A DNA stretch of 64,000 nucleotides from an uncultured Clostridium sp. (GCA_900553015.1 USBY01000004.1:56004-120003), one strand, 5' to 3'. Counted from the first letter of the stretch, positions 16,587-26,594 are shown. Program-made: numbers and translations. The notes: generated from the letters alone by a model not told the origin.

Positions 16587-18044
16587 ATGAAAAAATATAA
16601 AATGAAAATTACAGTTTTTTTATGTGGCGCTTTAGATATGGTATTAGAATTAGTAGCAGCAAGGATACTATCACCATATGTGGGAAGTTCTAATTTAATT
16701 TGGACAACTATTATAGGGATAATGTTAACTAGTATGAGTATAGGATATTGGGTAGGAGGAAAAATTGCAGATAAAAAACCAGATATAAAGGTACTATCTT
16801 TGTTCATATTAATTGGAGCATTTTTCACAAGTTTAATACCAATATTTGAAACAGTACTGGTAAAGCCATTATCAGCAGCTTCAAATCAATTAGTATTAGT
16901 TGCAATAATTTGTTCTGCTGTAGTATTTGGAATTCCAAGTTTTATACTAGCTATGGTAACACCATTTGCAGTAAAACTGGAAGATGAATCACATGATGAT
17001 ATAGGAAGAACTTCAGGTAGTGTATCTTCATTATCAACTATAGGAAGCATAGTAGGTACATTTGTTGCGGGATTTTTATTAATACCAAATTTAGGTGTTA
17101 GAATGTTAATTGTGATAATAACAGTTGTTCTTTTCATATTATCATTTATGATGTTCGATAAAAAAAGTATAAAATATAGTTCTTTAATGGTTTTTATTTT
17201 AATTATATTGTTAATATTAAATTATTGTGGGAAAGTACTTTTTGAAAATAATAATCCAGATATCATTGCAGATGTGGATTCACAATATAGCAGAATTTGG
17301 ATAAAAAATGTTTCTACAGAAGATACTATATATAAAACAATGCAAGTAGATACAGGGCTTGAATCTTACATAAATCAAAGTACTAATGAAATGGGGTCAG
17401 CTTATTTATATTACTATAATTTATTTGATTACTTCAATAAAGATGCGAAATCTACACTTATGATAGGTGGAGCAGCTTATACGTATCCAACATATTACTT
17501 AAATAATTATGAAGATAAAGTAATTGATGTTGTAGAAATTGATGATAAAATGACAGAATTAGCAAAAACAGAATTTGGATTAGATTGGGAGAATCCAAGA
17601 CTAAATATTTATCATCAAGATGGAAGAAGTTTTTTAAATAGCACAAAGAATAAATATGATACTATTTTAATAGATGCTTTTAAAGGACTAAATGCACCAT
17701 TTGAATTAACTACATATGAAGCATTGCAAAAAGCCAAAAATGCTTTAAATGATAATGGAATGGTAATTACAAATATAATATCTAGTCTAGAAGGAAAAGA
17801 TGAAGATTTTATAAAATATGAATATGCAACATATAAAGCTGTTTTTCCTGAAGTGAAATTATATAAAGTTAGAGATATAGAGGATAGTACTAGTCAAAAT
17901 TTAATTTTAATAGGATTTAAAAATGGAGAAAATATAAATGAGGATAAATATGAACAATATAAAGATTTATTAAGTAGGGAGATAACAGACTTTTCTAGTG
18001 ACAAAAAAGTTATAACAGATCATTATGCACCAATAGGTGATTAA
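16587..18044 (+). CDS. membrane protein with C-terminal spermidine-synthase-like domain
   Basis: The 485-residue protein has about eight hydrophobic segments in residues 1-215 (opening KITVFLCGALDMVLELVAARILSPY, a motif shared by fused MFS/spermidine-synthase proteins) and then a soluble Rossmann domain of about 270 residues. That domain shows the polyamine-synthase pattern MIGGAAYTYP, DVVEIDDKM and YDTILIDAF. The family is widespread and usually annotated as fused MFS/spermidine synthase. Its true reaction is poorly known. The synthase's catalytic Asp appears to be kept in the LIDAF motif. It runs directly into uvrB. Confidence 0.88.
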   Translation: MKKYKMKITVFLCGALDMVLELVAARILSPYVGSSNLIWTTIIGIMLTSMSIGYWVGGKIADKKPDIKVLSLFILIGAFFTSLIPIFETVLVKPLSAASNQLVLVAIICSAVVFGIPSFILAMVTPFAVKLEDESHDDIGRTSGSVSSLSTIGSIVGTFVAGFLLIPNLGVRMLIVIITVVLFILSFMMFDKKSIKYSSLMVFILIILLILNYCGKVLFENNNPDIIADVDSQYSRIWIKNVSTEDTIYKTMQVDTGLESYINQSTNEMGSAYLYYYNLFDYFNKDAKSTLMIGGAAYTYPTYYLNNYEDKVIDVVEIDDKMTELAKTEFGLDWENPRLNIYHQDGRSFLNSTKNKYDTILIDAFKGLNAPFELTTYEALQKAKNALNDNGMVITNIISSLEGKDEDFIKYEYATYKAVFPEVKLYKVRDIEDSTSQNLILIGFKNGENINEDKYEQYKDLLSREITDFSSDKKVITDHYAPIGD

Positions 18045-18066
18045 TAAAATATTCGTGGAGGCAAAT

Positions 18067-20022
18067 ATGTTTAAATTACATTCAGAATATAAACCAACAG
18101 GCGATCAGCCACAAGCAATTGAATATTTAAGTAATGGAATTAAACAAGGTAAGAAGTTTCAGACTTTACTTGGAGTAACAGGTTCTGGAAAAACATTTAC
18201 AATGGCAAATATAATTCAAAATGTACAAAAACCAACTTTAGTTTTAGCACATAATAAAACATTAGCAGGACAGTTATATTCAGAATTTAAAGAATTCTTT
18301 CCAGAAAACCACGTTGAATACTTTGTTTCTTATTATGATTACTATCAACCAGAAAGCTATATTCCTAGTTCTGACACATATATAGAAAAAGATGCATCTA
18401 TAAATGATGAAATAGATAAATTACGCCATTCTGCGACAGCTAGTTTGTTCGAAAGCAAAGATGTAATAATTGTTTCGTCTGTATCTTGTATTTATGGTTT
18501 GGGTGACCCAATCGATTATGAAAATATGATTATATCTTTAAGACCTGGAATGCAGAAATCTAGAGATGAAGTATTAAAAAAGTTAGTAAAAATGCAGTAT
18601 ACAAGAAATGAATTAGATTTTAAAAGAGGAACTTTTAGAGCAAAAGGAGATATCGTAGAAATTTACCCATCAGATCAGAGTGAAAGTGCAATTAGAGTAG
18701 AATTTTGGGGCGATGAAATAGAGAAAATTTCAGAAATAAATCCATTAACAGGTAAGGCGATAGGTACAAGAGCCCATGTAATGATTTTCCCAAATTCGCA
18801 TTATGTTACAACTAAAGAGAAGATGGACAGAGCAATAGGAACTATTGAAGAGGAATTAGAAGAAAGAATTAAATTTTTTAAAGATCAAGGTAAATTAATA
18901 GAAGCACAAAGAATAGAAGAAAGAACTAATTTTGATATAGAAATGATGAAAGAGACTGGATTTTGCCAAGGTATAGAAAATTATTCTAGACATATTAGTG
19001 GAAGAGAACCAGGAAGTCCACCATTTACATTATTTGACTATTTCCCAAAAGATTTCTTGCTATTAATTGATGAGTCACATGCTACAATTCCACAAGTAAG
19101 AGCAATGTATAATGGGGATAAAGCTAGAAAAGATTCTTTAGTAAATTATGGTTTTAGATTACCATCAGCCTATGACAATAGACCATTAACTTTTAAAGAA
19201 TTTGAAGAAAGAATAAATCAAGTAGTTTTTGTAAGTGCTACACCTGCAGAATATGAAAAAGAACACAGTAAAGACAATGTAGTAGAACAAATTATAAGGC
19301 CAACAGGTTTACTTGATCCTAAAATAGAGGTAAAACCAATTGAAAACCAAATAGATGATTTAATAGAACAGATAAGAGAAAGAACAGAGAGAAATGAAAG
19401 AGTCTTGGTTACAACTTTAACTAAGAAAATGGCAGAAGATTTAACTGATTATTTAAAAAATGTAGATATAAAAGTAAATTATATGCATTCGGATATTAAA
19501 GCATTAGAAAGAATGGAAATTATAAGAAATCTTCGTTTAGGTGAATTTGATGTTTTAGTAGGAATAAATTTATTAAGAGAAGGATTAGATATTCCAGAAG
19601 TCTCTTTAGTTGCTATTTTAGATGCTGATAAAGAGGGATTTTTGCGTTCAGAACGTTCATTAATTCAAACAATAGGGCGTGCAGCTAGAAATACCAATGG
19701 AAAAGTAATTATGTATGCAGATGAATTAACAGATTCCATGGAAAAAGCAATAAGTGAAACAAATAGAAGACGTGAGATTCAAATGAAATATAATGAGGAA
19801 CATGGCATTACTCCACAGACGATAAATAAATCTGTAAGAGATACAATAAAAGCTACAGTATTAGAGGATGTTTCATCAGAATACGATATAAAGAAAGATG
19901 AAAATATAGAGGAAATAATTACTAAACTAACAGATGAAATGCTTAAATGTGCTTCTAAAATGGAATTTGAAAAGGCTGCAGAATTAAGGGATAAAATTAA
20001 GGAATTGCAAGATTTAGTATAA
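18067..20022 (+). CDS. uvrB: excinuclease ABC subunit UvrB
   Basis: The protein has 651 residues. ATG 18067 is preceded by GTGGAGG; an upstream in-frame ATG at 18037 overlaps the previous gene. Walker A (GVTGSGKTFTMA), the beta-hairpin region (YYDYYQPESYIPSSDTYIEKD), the helicase motifs LLIDESH and VFVSATP, QTIGRAARN and the C-terminal UvrC-binding UVR motif (KMEFEKAAELRDKIKEL) are all present. It is loaded on damaged DNA by UvrA and recruits UvrC for nucleotide excision repair. uvrA lies 1.5 kb downstream, separated by one unknown gene with its own promoter. Confidence 0.98.
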   Translation: MFKLHSEYKPTGDQPQAIEYLSNGIKQGKKFQTLLGVTGSGKTFTMANIIQNVQKPTLVLAHNKTLAGQLYSEFKEFFPENHVEYFVSYYDYYQPESYIPSSDTYIEKDASINDEIDKLRHSATASLFESKDVIIVSSVSCIYGLGDPIDYENMIISLRPGMQKSRDEVLKKLVKMQYTRNELDFKRGTFRAKGDIVEIYPSDQSESAIRVEFWGDEIEKISEINPLTGKAIGTRAHVMIFPNSHYVTTKEKMDRAIGTIEEELEERIKFFKDQGKLIEAQRIEERTNFDIEMMKETGFCQGIENYSRHISGREPGSPPFTLFDYFPKDFLLLIDESHATIPQVRAMYNGDKARKDSLVNYGFRLPSAYDNRPLTFKEFEERINQVVFVSATPAEYEKEHSKDNVVEQIIRPTGLLDPKIEVKPIENQIDDLIEQIRERTERNERVLVTTLTKKMAEDLTDYLKNVDIKVNYMHSDIKALERMEIIRNLRLGEFDVLVGINLLREGLDIPEVSLVAILDADKEGFLRSERSLIQTIGRAARNTNGKVIMYADELTDSMEKAISETNRRREIQMKYNEEHGITPQTINKSVRDTIKATVLEDVSSEYDIKKDENIEEIITKLTDEMLKCASKMEFEKAAELRDKIKELQDLV

Positions 20023-20025
20023 CGA

Positions 20026-20054
20026 TTGACATTTAATTTTAATAAATATAAAAT
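20026..20054 (+). promoter_or_regulatory. promoter of the 20096 gene
   Basis: TTGACA (20026-20031) and TAAAAT (20049-20054) with 17-base spacing, just after the uvrB stop. Confidence 0.75.
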
Positions 20055-20095
20055 AATATTGTAAGAATATTTGTCGAATAAAAGGGGATAATTTA

Positions 20096-21334
20096 ATGTT
20101 TGGATTCAAAAGAAAAAAAGAAGAAGATACAATGGCATTGGTTCTTAAAAAAGAAAATATTTTTTCCAGAATTGCTTCATTTTTTAGAAGAAATAAAGAA
20201 GAAGAATTAGGCGAATATTATTCTAATCAGGTGTTTTATTCAAGGCATTCAGATGTTACTAATTCTATAAATAATTCTGGAGAAGAAGTATTTTATGGAA
20301 CTGTAAGTATGAATGGTTTAGATATGTATAGTTTTCAAAAGATTAAGGAATTAGGATTAATAAAAGATGGAAACGGGCAAACAACTAAATTAATTGTTGC
20401 AGATTTAAACCAAAGCTATAATCAGGAAGGATTAGAACCACAGAATTTAAGAAAAATATGCTTTGAGATACCAACTTATTATTCATTAGAAGAGTTTTTA
20501 TATAATGATGGATTGTATCAATTAGTTCAATCTGGAAGAGTAGACTTAAATCGTTTAAATTATTATGAAGTAACACCAGTAGGAAAAGCTGATATGTCAA
20601 CAGATAGTGCTATGCAAACATATGTAGCTATAGGAAATAATACTCCAGAAGCAATAGCTTATGCAGATAAAAAACTTACCAAAGATTGGGTAGAACAAAT
20701 TAATAGAGATAGAAAAGAACAAGCTAAATTAAGAAAACAAGCTAATAAAAAAATGGTTGATGATATGTATGAACAAGCACTTATAGACGAAGAAAATTTT
20801 GAAAAACGAGAAATGCAAGAACAAGAAAACAGAATAAATGATAATAATATTCGTGTTGCACCAGGTAAAGATTCTATCTATTTTACAGATCCAGATACAG
20901 GGAAAATTATATATTTGGATAGAATTGTTAAGGTAAATACTATCATTCATAGGGCAGATGACCAAATATCTAATTTATATATTGCAAAATATACAGCTAA
21001 AAGAAATAGTGATGATGTTCAAAATTTAGCAACCCAAAAAAGTATCGCATTTGAGTTAACAGACGAAGAAATGAATAATATTTTGAAAAATGATGATGAT
21101 AGATTAAACTTTACTTTTAGATCATTGTTTTCGGAAAGAAATGTAAGGCAATATATAGATAGAGGCGAATTAGGAAGCAGACATATTGGATTTTTGAAAA
21201 AAACTATAGAGGGATATAAAATATTACTTGGATGCAATAGTTCTAGAAATTATTTAAATTCATTAAATTTAGAGTTATATAATTCACAAGTAAGACCAGG
21301 TCCAACATATTTTGGATATGGAGAAGGAAGATAG
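20096..21334 (+). CDS. hypothetical protein between uvrB and uvrA (412 aa)
   Basis: I do not recognise this protein. It opens with a strongly basic segment (FGFKRKKEED, SRIASFFRRNKEEE), continues with a mixed globular part (about 45-190), a Lys/Glu/Gln coiled coil (about 195-255) and a second globular part (about 260-400) with Asp-rich strands, and ends in TYFGYGEGR. No membrane helix, nuclease or ATPase motif is visible. It has its own TTGACA promoter and is followed by the repeat pair before uvrA. Its position suggests, but does not show, a link to excision repair. Confidence 0.75.
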   Translation: MFGFKRKKEEDTMALVLKKENIFSRIASFFRRNKEEELGEYYSNQVFYSRHSDVTNSINNSGEEVFYGTVSMNGLDMYSFQKIKELGLIKDGNGQTTKLIVADLNQSYNQEGLEPQNLRKICFEIPTYYSLEEFLYNDGLYQLVQSGRVDLNRLNYYEVTPVGKADMSTDSAMQTYVAIGNNTPEAIAYADKKLTKDWVEQINRDRKEQAKLRKQANKKMVDDMYEQALIDEENFEKREMQEQENRINDNNIRVAPGKDSIYFTDPDTGKIIYLDRIVKVNTIIHRADDQISNLYIAKYTAKRNSDDVQNLATQKSIAFELTDEEMNNILKNDDDRLNFTFRSLFSERNVRQYIDRGELGSRHIGFLKKTIEGYKILLGCNSSRNYLNSLNLELYNSQVRPGPTYFGYGEGR

Positions 21335-21434
21335 ATATAAAAATAAGGAAGGAAACTTCCTTATTTTTATGTATTTTTAGAAAATTATACCAAACTATTG
21401 TTTTTATAAATTAAATATAATATAATGAGTAAGC

Positions 21435-21503
21435 AATCGGGATTTGAGGGGTTCCTTTTTTCCTGATTAATCGGGATTTGGGGACGTTCTTTCTTTCCCG
21501 ATT
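21435..21503. repeat. dispersed palindromic repeat, two tandem units
   Basis: Two copies lie in tandem, 21435-21468 and 21469-21503, both of the form AATCGGGATTT...TCCCGATT (the first slightly decayed). The second contains GGGGACGTTC, the core shared by all copies in this window. No open frame lies here; the uvrA ribosome site follows. Confidence 0.85.
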
Positions 21504-21536
21504 AAGTATGCAAACTAAACTTATTGGGGGCATTTT

Positions 21537-24365
21537 ATGAATGATAAAATAATTATAAAAGGTGCAAAAGAACATAATTTAAAAAATATAAATTTGGAAA
21601 TACCAAGAGATAAATTAGTTGTTGTAACAGGTCTTTCTGGTTCTGGAAAATCATCATTGGCTTTTGATACATTATATGCAGAAGGTCAAAGAAGGTATGT
21701 AGAGAGCCTTTCTTCATATGCAAGGCAATTTTTAGGCTTAATGGAAAAGCCAGATGTAGAATCAATTGAAGGTTTGTCACCTGCAATATCCATAGATCAA
21801 AAAACAACATCAAAGAATCCTAGGTCAACAGTTGGAACTGTAACAGAAATTTATGATTATATTCGTTTGCTATATGCAAGAATTGGTGTACCATATTGTC
21901 CAATTTGTGGTAAGAAAATCGAAAAGCAAACAATAGACCAAATTATAGATAATATAATGAAATTAGAAGAAGGAACTAAAATCCAAGTTATAGCTCCAAT
22001 AATTCGTGGAAGAAAAGGTGAGTATACAAAATTAATTCAAGACTTATTAAAAGAAGGATTTATAAGAGCAAGAATAGATGGTGAAAATGTAGAACTATCA
22101 GATGATATTCAGATAGATAGAAAGAAAAAACATAATATAGATTTAATTGTTGATAGACTTGTAATTAAACCAGACATAAGAAGTAGATTAACAGAATCCG
22201 TAGAAATTGCTTTAAAACATGCAGATAATATAGTTACAATAGATGTTCCTGGTAAAGGAGAAACTTTATATAGCCAAAATTATGCTTGTCCAGATTGTAG
22301 TTTTAGCTTCCCAGAATTAACACCTAGAATGTTTTCTTTTAATAATCCACAAGGGGCTTGCCCAGAATGTACAGGTATTGGTTATTTAATGAAAATGGAT
22401 GAAGATCTAATAATACCAGATAAAAATAAAACTTTATATGATGGTGTTAAAGCATTTGGGTCTAGTACAATGAAAAAGGGAGAAACAATGGCTAAAATGT
22501 ATTTTGAAGCCATTGGTAAACATTATGGTGTAGATATAAAAGTTCCAATAAAAAAATTACCAAGAGATTTCTTAGATAAGATATTATATGGAACAGGTGA
22601 TGAATGTATAGATTTTGAACATGAATCTCCATTTGGAATAAGAAAATTTAGTGCACCATTTGAAGGGGTTATACCAACATTAGAAAGAAGACATAATGAA
22701 ACAAAATCACAGGGCATGAGAGAATTTTATGAAATGTATATGAGCGAAAGTCCTTGTCATGCTTGCCATGGTGCAAGATTAAGAAAAGAAATTCTTTCTA
22801 TAAAAGTTGGCGATAAAAACATTAATGAATTAACAGATATGCCTATAAATAAAATTAGAGATTATTTAAAAAATCTAGAATTAACTAACCAAGAAAAATT
22901 AATAGGTGAACAGATTTTTAAAGAAATTGATAAGAGACTAAATTTCTTAATAGATGTTGGGTTGGAATATTTAACATTATCCAGATCAGCAGGTACACTA
23001 TCTGGAGGAGAATCACAACGTATACGTTTAGCTACTCAGATAGGTTCAGGGTTAACAGGCGTATTATATATTTTAGATGAGCCTAGTATTGGATTACATC
23101 AAAGGGATAATGATAAGTTATTAGCGACTCTAAAAAAATTAAGAGATTTAGGGAATACACTTCTTGTTGTAGAACATGATGAAGATACTATGTATGCAGC
23201 AGACCAAATAATCGATATAGGACCAGGTGCTGGTGTACATGGTGGTAATGTAATGGCACAGGGAACAGCAGAAGAAATTAAAAAAGTAGAAAATTCTATA
23301 ACAGGACAATATTTAAGTGGAAGAAAAAAGATTCCTGTACCAAAAAAGAGAAGAAAAACAGTAAAAGGAAAAGCAATAGAAGTTAAAGGTGCAACAGAAC
23401 ATAACTTGAAAAATATAAGTGTTAAATTTCCACTAGGAGTATTTAACTGTGTAACAGGTGTTTCAGGTTCTGGAAAGAGTACATTAGTAAATGAAATACT
23501 ATATAAAACAATTACAAAACAATTAAATGGTTCTAATGAAAAACCAGGTAAATGTAAAGAAGTAGTTGGAATTGATAAAATAGATAAAATAATAAATATA
23601 GATCAATCACCAATCGGTAGAACACCAAGGTCAAATCCAGCGACATATACAGGAGTATTTGATACAATTAGAGAGATTTTTGCCAATACTAATGAAGCAA
23701 AATTGCGTGGTTATCAAAAAGGTAGATTTAGCTTTAATGTGCAAGGAGGTAGGTGCGAAGCTTGTAATGGTGATGGTTTAATAAAAATCGAAATGCATTT
23801 CTTACCAGATATTTATGTACCTTGTGAAGTATGTAAAGGTAAAAGATATAATCATGAAACATTAGAAGTTAAATATAAAGGCAAAACTATTGCAGATGTA
23901 CTAGATATGACTGTAGAAGAAGCGTTAGACTTTTTTAGTAATATTCCGAAAATTAAACAAAAAATTCAAACATTATATGATGTTGGACTTGGTTATATAA
24001 AACTAGGACAACCTTCTACAACTTTATCTGGAGGAGAAGCACAAAGAGTTAAACTTGCAACCGAACTTTCTAAAAGAGCAACAGGTAAAACATTGTATAT
24101 TTTAGATGAACCAACTACAGGACTTCATATAGCAGATGTTCATAGATTAGTGAATATACTACAAAGACTTGTTGATACAGGAAATACAATAATTGTTATT
24201 GAGCATAATTTAGATTTAATTAAAACATGCGATTATATAATAGATTTAGGACCAGAAGGTGGAGATGGTGGGGGAGAAATAGTCGCTGTCGGAACACCAG
24301 AACAAATTTGTAAAAATGATAGGTCTTATACTGGTAAATTTTTGAAGAAGTATTTGGAAGAGTAA
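21537..24365 (+). CDS. uvrA: excinuclease ABC subunit UvrA
   Basis: The 942-residue protein with twin ABC ATPase halves has Walker A motifs GLSGSGKSS (about 32-40) and GVSGSGKST, and signatures LSGGESQRIRLATQIG and LSGGEAQRVKLATELS. Zinc-binding pairs occur at CPICGKK, CPDC with CPECTGIG, CHACHG, and CEACNGDG with CEVCKG. It scans DNA for lesions as a dimer and loads UvrB. The start follows GGGGGC. The ribosome site and gene lie directly behind a tandem dispersed repeat, which probably insulates it from the upstream unknown gene. Confidence 0.98.
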   Translation: MNDKIIIKGAKEHNLKNINLEIPRDKLVVVTGLSGSGKSSLAFDTLYAEGQRRYVESLSSYARQFLGLMEKPDVESIEGLSPAISIDQKTTSKNPRSTVGTVTEIYDYIRLLYARIGVPYCPICGKKIEKQTIDQIIDNIMKLEEGTKIQVIAPIIRGRKGEYTKLIQDLLKEGFIRARIDGENVELSDDIQIDRKKKHNIDLIVDRLVIKPDIRSRLTESVEIALKHADNIVTIDVPGKGETLYSQNYACPDCSFSFPELTPRMFSFNNPQGACPECTGIGYLMKMDEDLIIPDKNKTLYDGVKAFGSSTMKKGETMAKMYFEAIGKHYGVDIKVPIKKLPRDFLDKILYGTGDECIDFEHESPFGIRKFSAPFEGVIPTLERRHNETKSQGMREFYEMYMSESPCHACHGARLRKEILSIKVGDKNINELTDMPINKIRDYLKNLELTNQEKLIGEQIFKEIDKRLNFLIDVGLEYLTLSRSAGTLSGGESQRIRLATQIGSGLTGVLYILDEPSIGLHQRDNDKLLATLKKLRDLGNTLLVVEHDEDTMYAADQIIDIGPGAGVHGGNVMAQGTAEEIKKVENSITGQYLSGRKKIPVPKKRRKTVKGKAIEVKGATEHNLKNISVKFPLGVFNCVTGVSGSGKSTLVNEILYKTITKQLNGSNEKPGKCKEVVGIDKIDKIINIDQSPIGRTPRSNPATYTGVFDTIREIFANTNEAKLRGYQKGRFSFNVQGGRCEACNGDGLIKIEMHFLPDIYVPCEVCKGKRYNHETLEVKYKGKTIADVLDMTVEEALDFFSNIPKIKQKIQTLYDVGLGYIKLGQPSTTLSGGEAQRVKLATELSKRATGKTLYILDEPTTGLHIADVHRLVNILQRLVDTGNTIIVIEHNLDLIKTCDYIIDLGPEGGDGGGEIVAVGTPEQICKNDRSYTGKFLKKYLEE

Positions 24366-24384
24366 GCTAAAATAGGGGATATAT

Positions 24385-24413
24385 TTGCAGAACACTATAA
24401 AATATGATATTAT
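24385..24413 (+). promoter_or_regulatory. promoter of the 24460 gene
   Basis: TTGCAG and TATTAT, 17 bases apart. AACACT (24391) and AGTGTT (24426) could pair across the start region. Confidence 0.6.
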
Positions 24414-24459
24414 TTTCATGTAAAAAGTGTTGAAAATCCAAATACAGGAGGAAAAATTT

Positions 24460-25407
24460 ATGGGAATTTCTATGTATGAATTTAAAACCGCTATGGAGTG
24501 CTTAGGAGCAGAACGGGTAGAGGACTGTAAAGGTTCTAGGTATGATGTGTTAGTTCCATGTTTTTTTATAAATGGAACAAAGTTTTTTCATTCTGGGACA
24601 TATTATATTGTCAATAGAGAGCGGGAAATATCAAATGATGTAATGAATAAAGCAATGCAAATGTTAGGAGAGAAATCACCGGGAGGAGCAAACTTCTGGT
24701 ATGGCGAAGTACATTCAGTCATTGGAATGCTTACCTTAGGTACTATACTGCAGGGCAGATATAACAAAGAGCTTGTAGATAGATTATACAATGAAACATA
24801 TAAAAAAATACTGGATTCTGAATTAATTAAAACAGATAAAATGTTTCATTTTTCTGAAGGATGTAAAAGCAAGAAAATGCTAGAGCTTCGCAAATTGTTA
24901 TTGGAATATCATCAAGTGGTTAATCCTTTTTGCAGTGGAAAAGCAGTTAAAGAACCAATCGATTATTTTAACAAAATTGAGGTTAAATATGGAGAGAGTA
25001 ATAAGCCAAGTGTTATGCTAAGACTTATAGCGAAAAACTCTCACGGGGAATCGTGGTTTAGACAGAATGATGATGGATGGGGCTATCAGAGTGTAACTTT
25101 TGGACAGAGAGAACGCCATAATTGTTCGGTTATGCTTTATCATTATTATGATTGTAGTGATAAAGAAAATCCCGATGAAATTATTTACTTACAAATGCAT
25201 ATAAGAAACCATAATAGGTCTTTTGGTTATGATACACCACATGATATTGACCTTAATATTTCTTTAAAAACCGGTTTAGCATGGGAAGAACATAAAGAGG
25301 AAGAAGCTAAATATGTAACATTAGAACAACTTGGAATAGTGACAGCTCAATTAAAAAGAGCAATAAAAAAACTTGAAAAAGAAATTTCATCTACTATTCT
25401 AAAATAA
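24460..25407 (+). CDS. hypothetical protein (315 aa)
   Basis: I do not recognise this protein. ATG 24460 follows CAGGAGG; earlier in-frame starts lack a ribosome site. The product is soluble and unusually rich in His, Cys, Trp and Met for this genome (GFGQRERHNCSVMLYHYYDC, MHIRNHNRSFGYDTPHDIDL), which could allow metal binding. A GEKSPGGANFWYGEVHSVIGM stretch is Gly-rich. The C-terminal 40 residues form a Lys/Glu helix. It has its own promoter and a strong terminator. The composition differs clearly from the flanking uvrA and the kinase gene, which suggests transfer. Confidence 0.75.
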   Translation: MGISMYEFKTAMECLGAERVEDCKGSRYDVLVPCFFINGTKFFHSGTYYIVNREREISNDVMNKAMQMLGEKSPGGANFWYGEVHSVIGMLTLGTILQGRYNKELVDRLYNETYKKILDSELIKTDKMFHFSEGCKSKKMLELRKLLLEYHQVVNPFCSGKAVKEPIDYFNKIEVKYGESNKPSVMLRLIAKNSHGESWFRQNDDGWGYQSVTFGQRERHNCSVMLYHYYDCSDKENPDEIIYLQMHIRNHNRSFGYDTPHDIDLNISLKTGLAWEEHKEEEAKYVTLEQLGIVTAQLKRAIKKLEKEISSTILK

Positions 25408-25434
25408 CGGATTTTGTAATGGCTAACATTACAG

Positions 25435-25474
25435 CAAAAGAGAGGACTTATATTAGACAAGTACCTCTCTTTTG
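25435..25474 (+). terminator. terminator after the 24460 gene
   Basis: CAAAAGAGAGG pairs with CCTCTCTTTTG, with a U-rich right arm. Confidence 0.85.
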
Positions 25475-25521
25475 TCGTATTTAACTATCGTACAAGCAGT
25501 TAATATTGGTTAAGCGATAAA

Positions 25522-25573
25522 ATAGGGATTTAAGCACCGTCCCTAAATCCCTTACAAATGTCCAAAAATCCCG
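25522..25573. repeat. dispersed palindromic repeat, degenerate copy
   Basis: TAGGGATTTAAGCACCGTCC, then CTAAATCCCTTA and an additional half (CCAAAAATCCCG). Same family as the copies at 21435, 26610, 29157, 35050, 48193, 48308 and 50880. Confidence 0.8.
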
Positions 25574-25575
25574 AA

Positions 25576-25671
25576 CTATTTTTGCTCGTTTAAAGTTTCA
25601 TTATTAACTGGTTTATGTTTTTCAGCATTAGTTCCTTGTTTCTTATTTTTCTTTTCTTTATTTTTAGCCAT
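25576..25671 (-). CDS. very short Lys/Asn-rich protein (31 aa)
   Basis: This 31-codon frame starts at an ATG placed nine bases after GGAGGT, which is a strong ribosome site. The product is MAKNKEKKNKKQGTNAEKHK plus 11 residues, very basic and polar, with no hydrophobic segment. Short basic proteins of this kind are common in Bacillota and seldom annotated. The roughly 500-base spacer around it holds only this frame, a terminator and a repeat copy; 25672-25910 shows nothing else beyond AT-rich sequence. Confidence 0.55.
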   Translation of the reverse strand: MAKNKEKKNKKQGTNAEKHKPVNNETLNEQK

Positions 25672-25910
25672 TATTTAAGCACCTCCATAATAGATTGTGG
25701 TCATTAATTTAGTGCCACAGTTATTATTATTGGTATTACCAATAAATATATATTTAGTTTCTACATAAAAAATAAAAATATTCATAAATTAATTGTATAA
25801 TGTTATACAATGTGTACGCAAAATACACTTATTTTAATGAAAATTTAAATTATTTGAAAAAATAAACATATTGTTATATAATTACGAAAGCCAAATATAG
25901 GAGGTATATT

Positions 25911-26594
25911 ATGGGAAATATAGTTATTGGAATTGAAGGTTATGTAGGAACAGGAAAGACTTCTGTTTGTAGAAAATTATTAGATAAGATACCAAATTCT
26001 GTTTTGTTGCATGGTGGAAACATATATAGGGCAATTACATATGGTATATTAAAAACAGGTTTAATAAATGTTAAAGAGGACAATAATAAATTAAGTAGCT
26101 TAAACATAAAAAATATAATGGATAAACTTAAGTTAAGAATAGAGATAGAAGATAGAGAAAGTGTTGTATATATTCATGACAAAAAAATTGACGAAAAAGA
26201 TTTACAATCATTAGAAACTTCTATAGCTACTTCTAAGATTAGTAGTTATGCAAATAATGATAAATTATATGACTTTGGAAGAAATATAATAGAAAATTTA
26301 AAACAAAAATATAATGTTATATTATCTTCAAGAGATATAGTAAATATGTATCCAAAAGTTGATTATCATTTTCTTCTTGTTGCAGATATAGATGAGAGAG
26401 TTAGAAGAAAAATGAATCAATACAAAGGTGAAATAACAGCAGATGAATTAAAAGAACATATACAAAAAAGGGATGAACTTCAAAAACAATCAGGCTATTA
26501 TAAAATTCATCCAATTACAAAAGTTATAGATGTAACAGAATGTAAAACAGTGGAAGATGAAACAAATAAAATAATGGAATTTATAAAAAAATAA
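25911..26594 (+). CDS. cytidylate-kinase-like nucleotide kinase
   Basis: The 227-residue protein has a P-loop GYVGTGKTS (residues 10-18). The rest follows the order of bacterial CMP kinases: GGNIYRAITYG in place of TGAMYRAVTY, a YIHDKKIDEKDLQ insert, LSSRDIVNMYPKVDYHFLLVA in place of the RDIGTVVFPDA segment, ERVRRK lid residues and a final IDVT motif. It differs from true Cmk in key substrate positions (no DGRDIG motif), so a different acceptor is possible. AGGAGG precedes the ATG. A repeat copy separates it from murD. Confidence 0.75.
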   Translation: MGNIVIGIEGYVGTGKTSVCRKLLDKIPNSVLLHGGNIYRAITYGILKTGLINVKEDNNKLSSLNIKNIMDKLKLRIEIEDRESVVYIHDKKIDEKDLQSLETSIATSKISSYANNDKLYDFGRNIIENLKQKYNVILSSRDIVNMYPKVDYHFLLVADIDERVRRKMNQYKGEITADELKEHIQKRDELQKQSGYYKIHPITKVIDVTECKTVEDETNKIMEFIKK

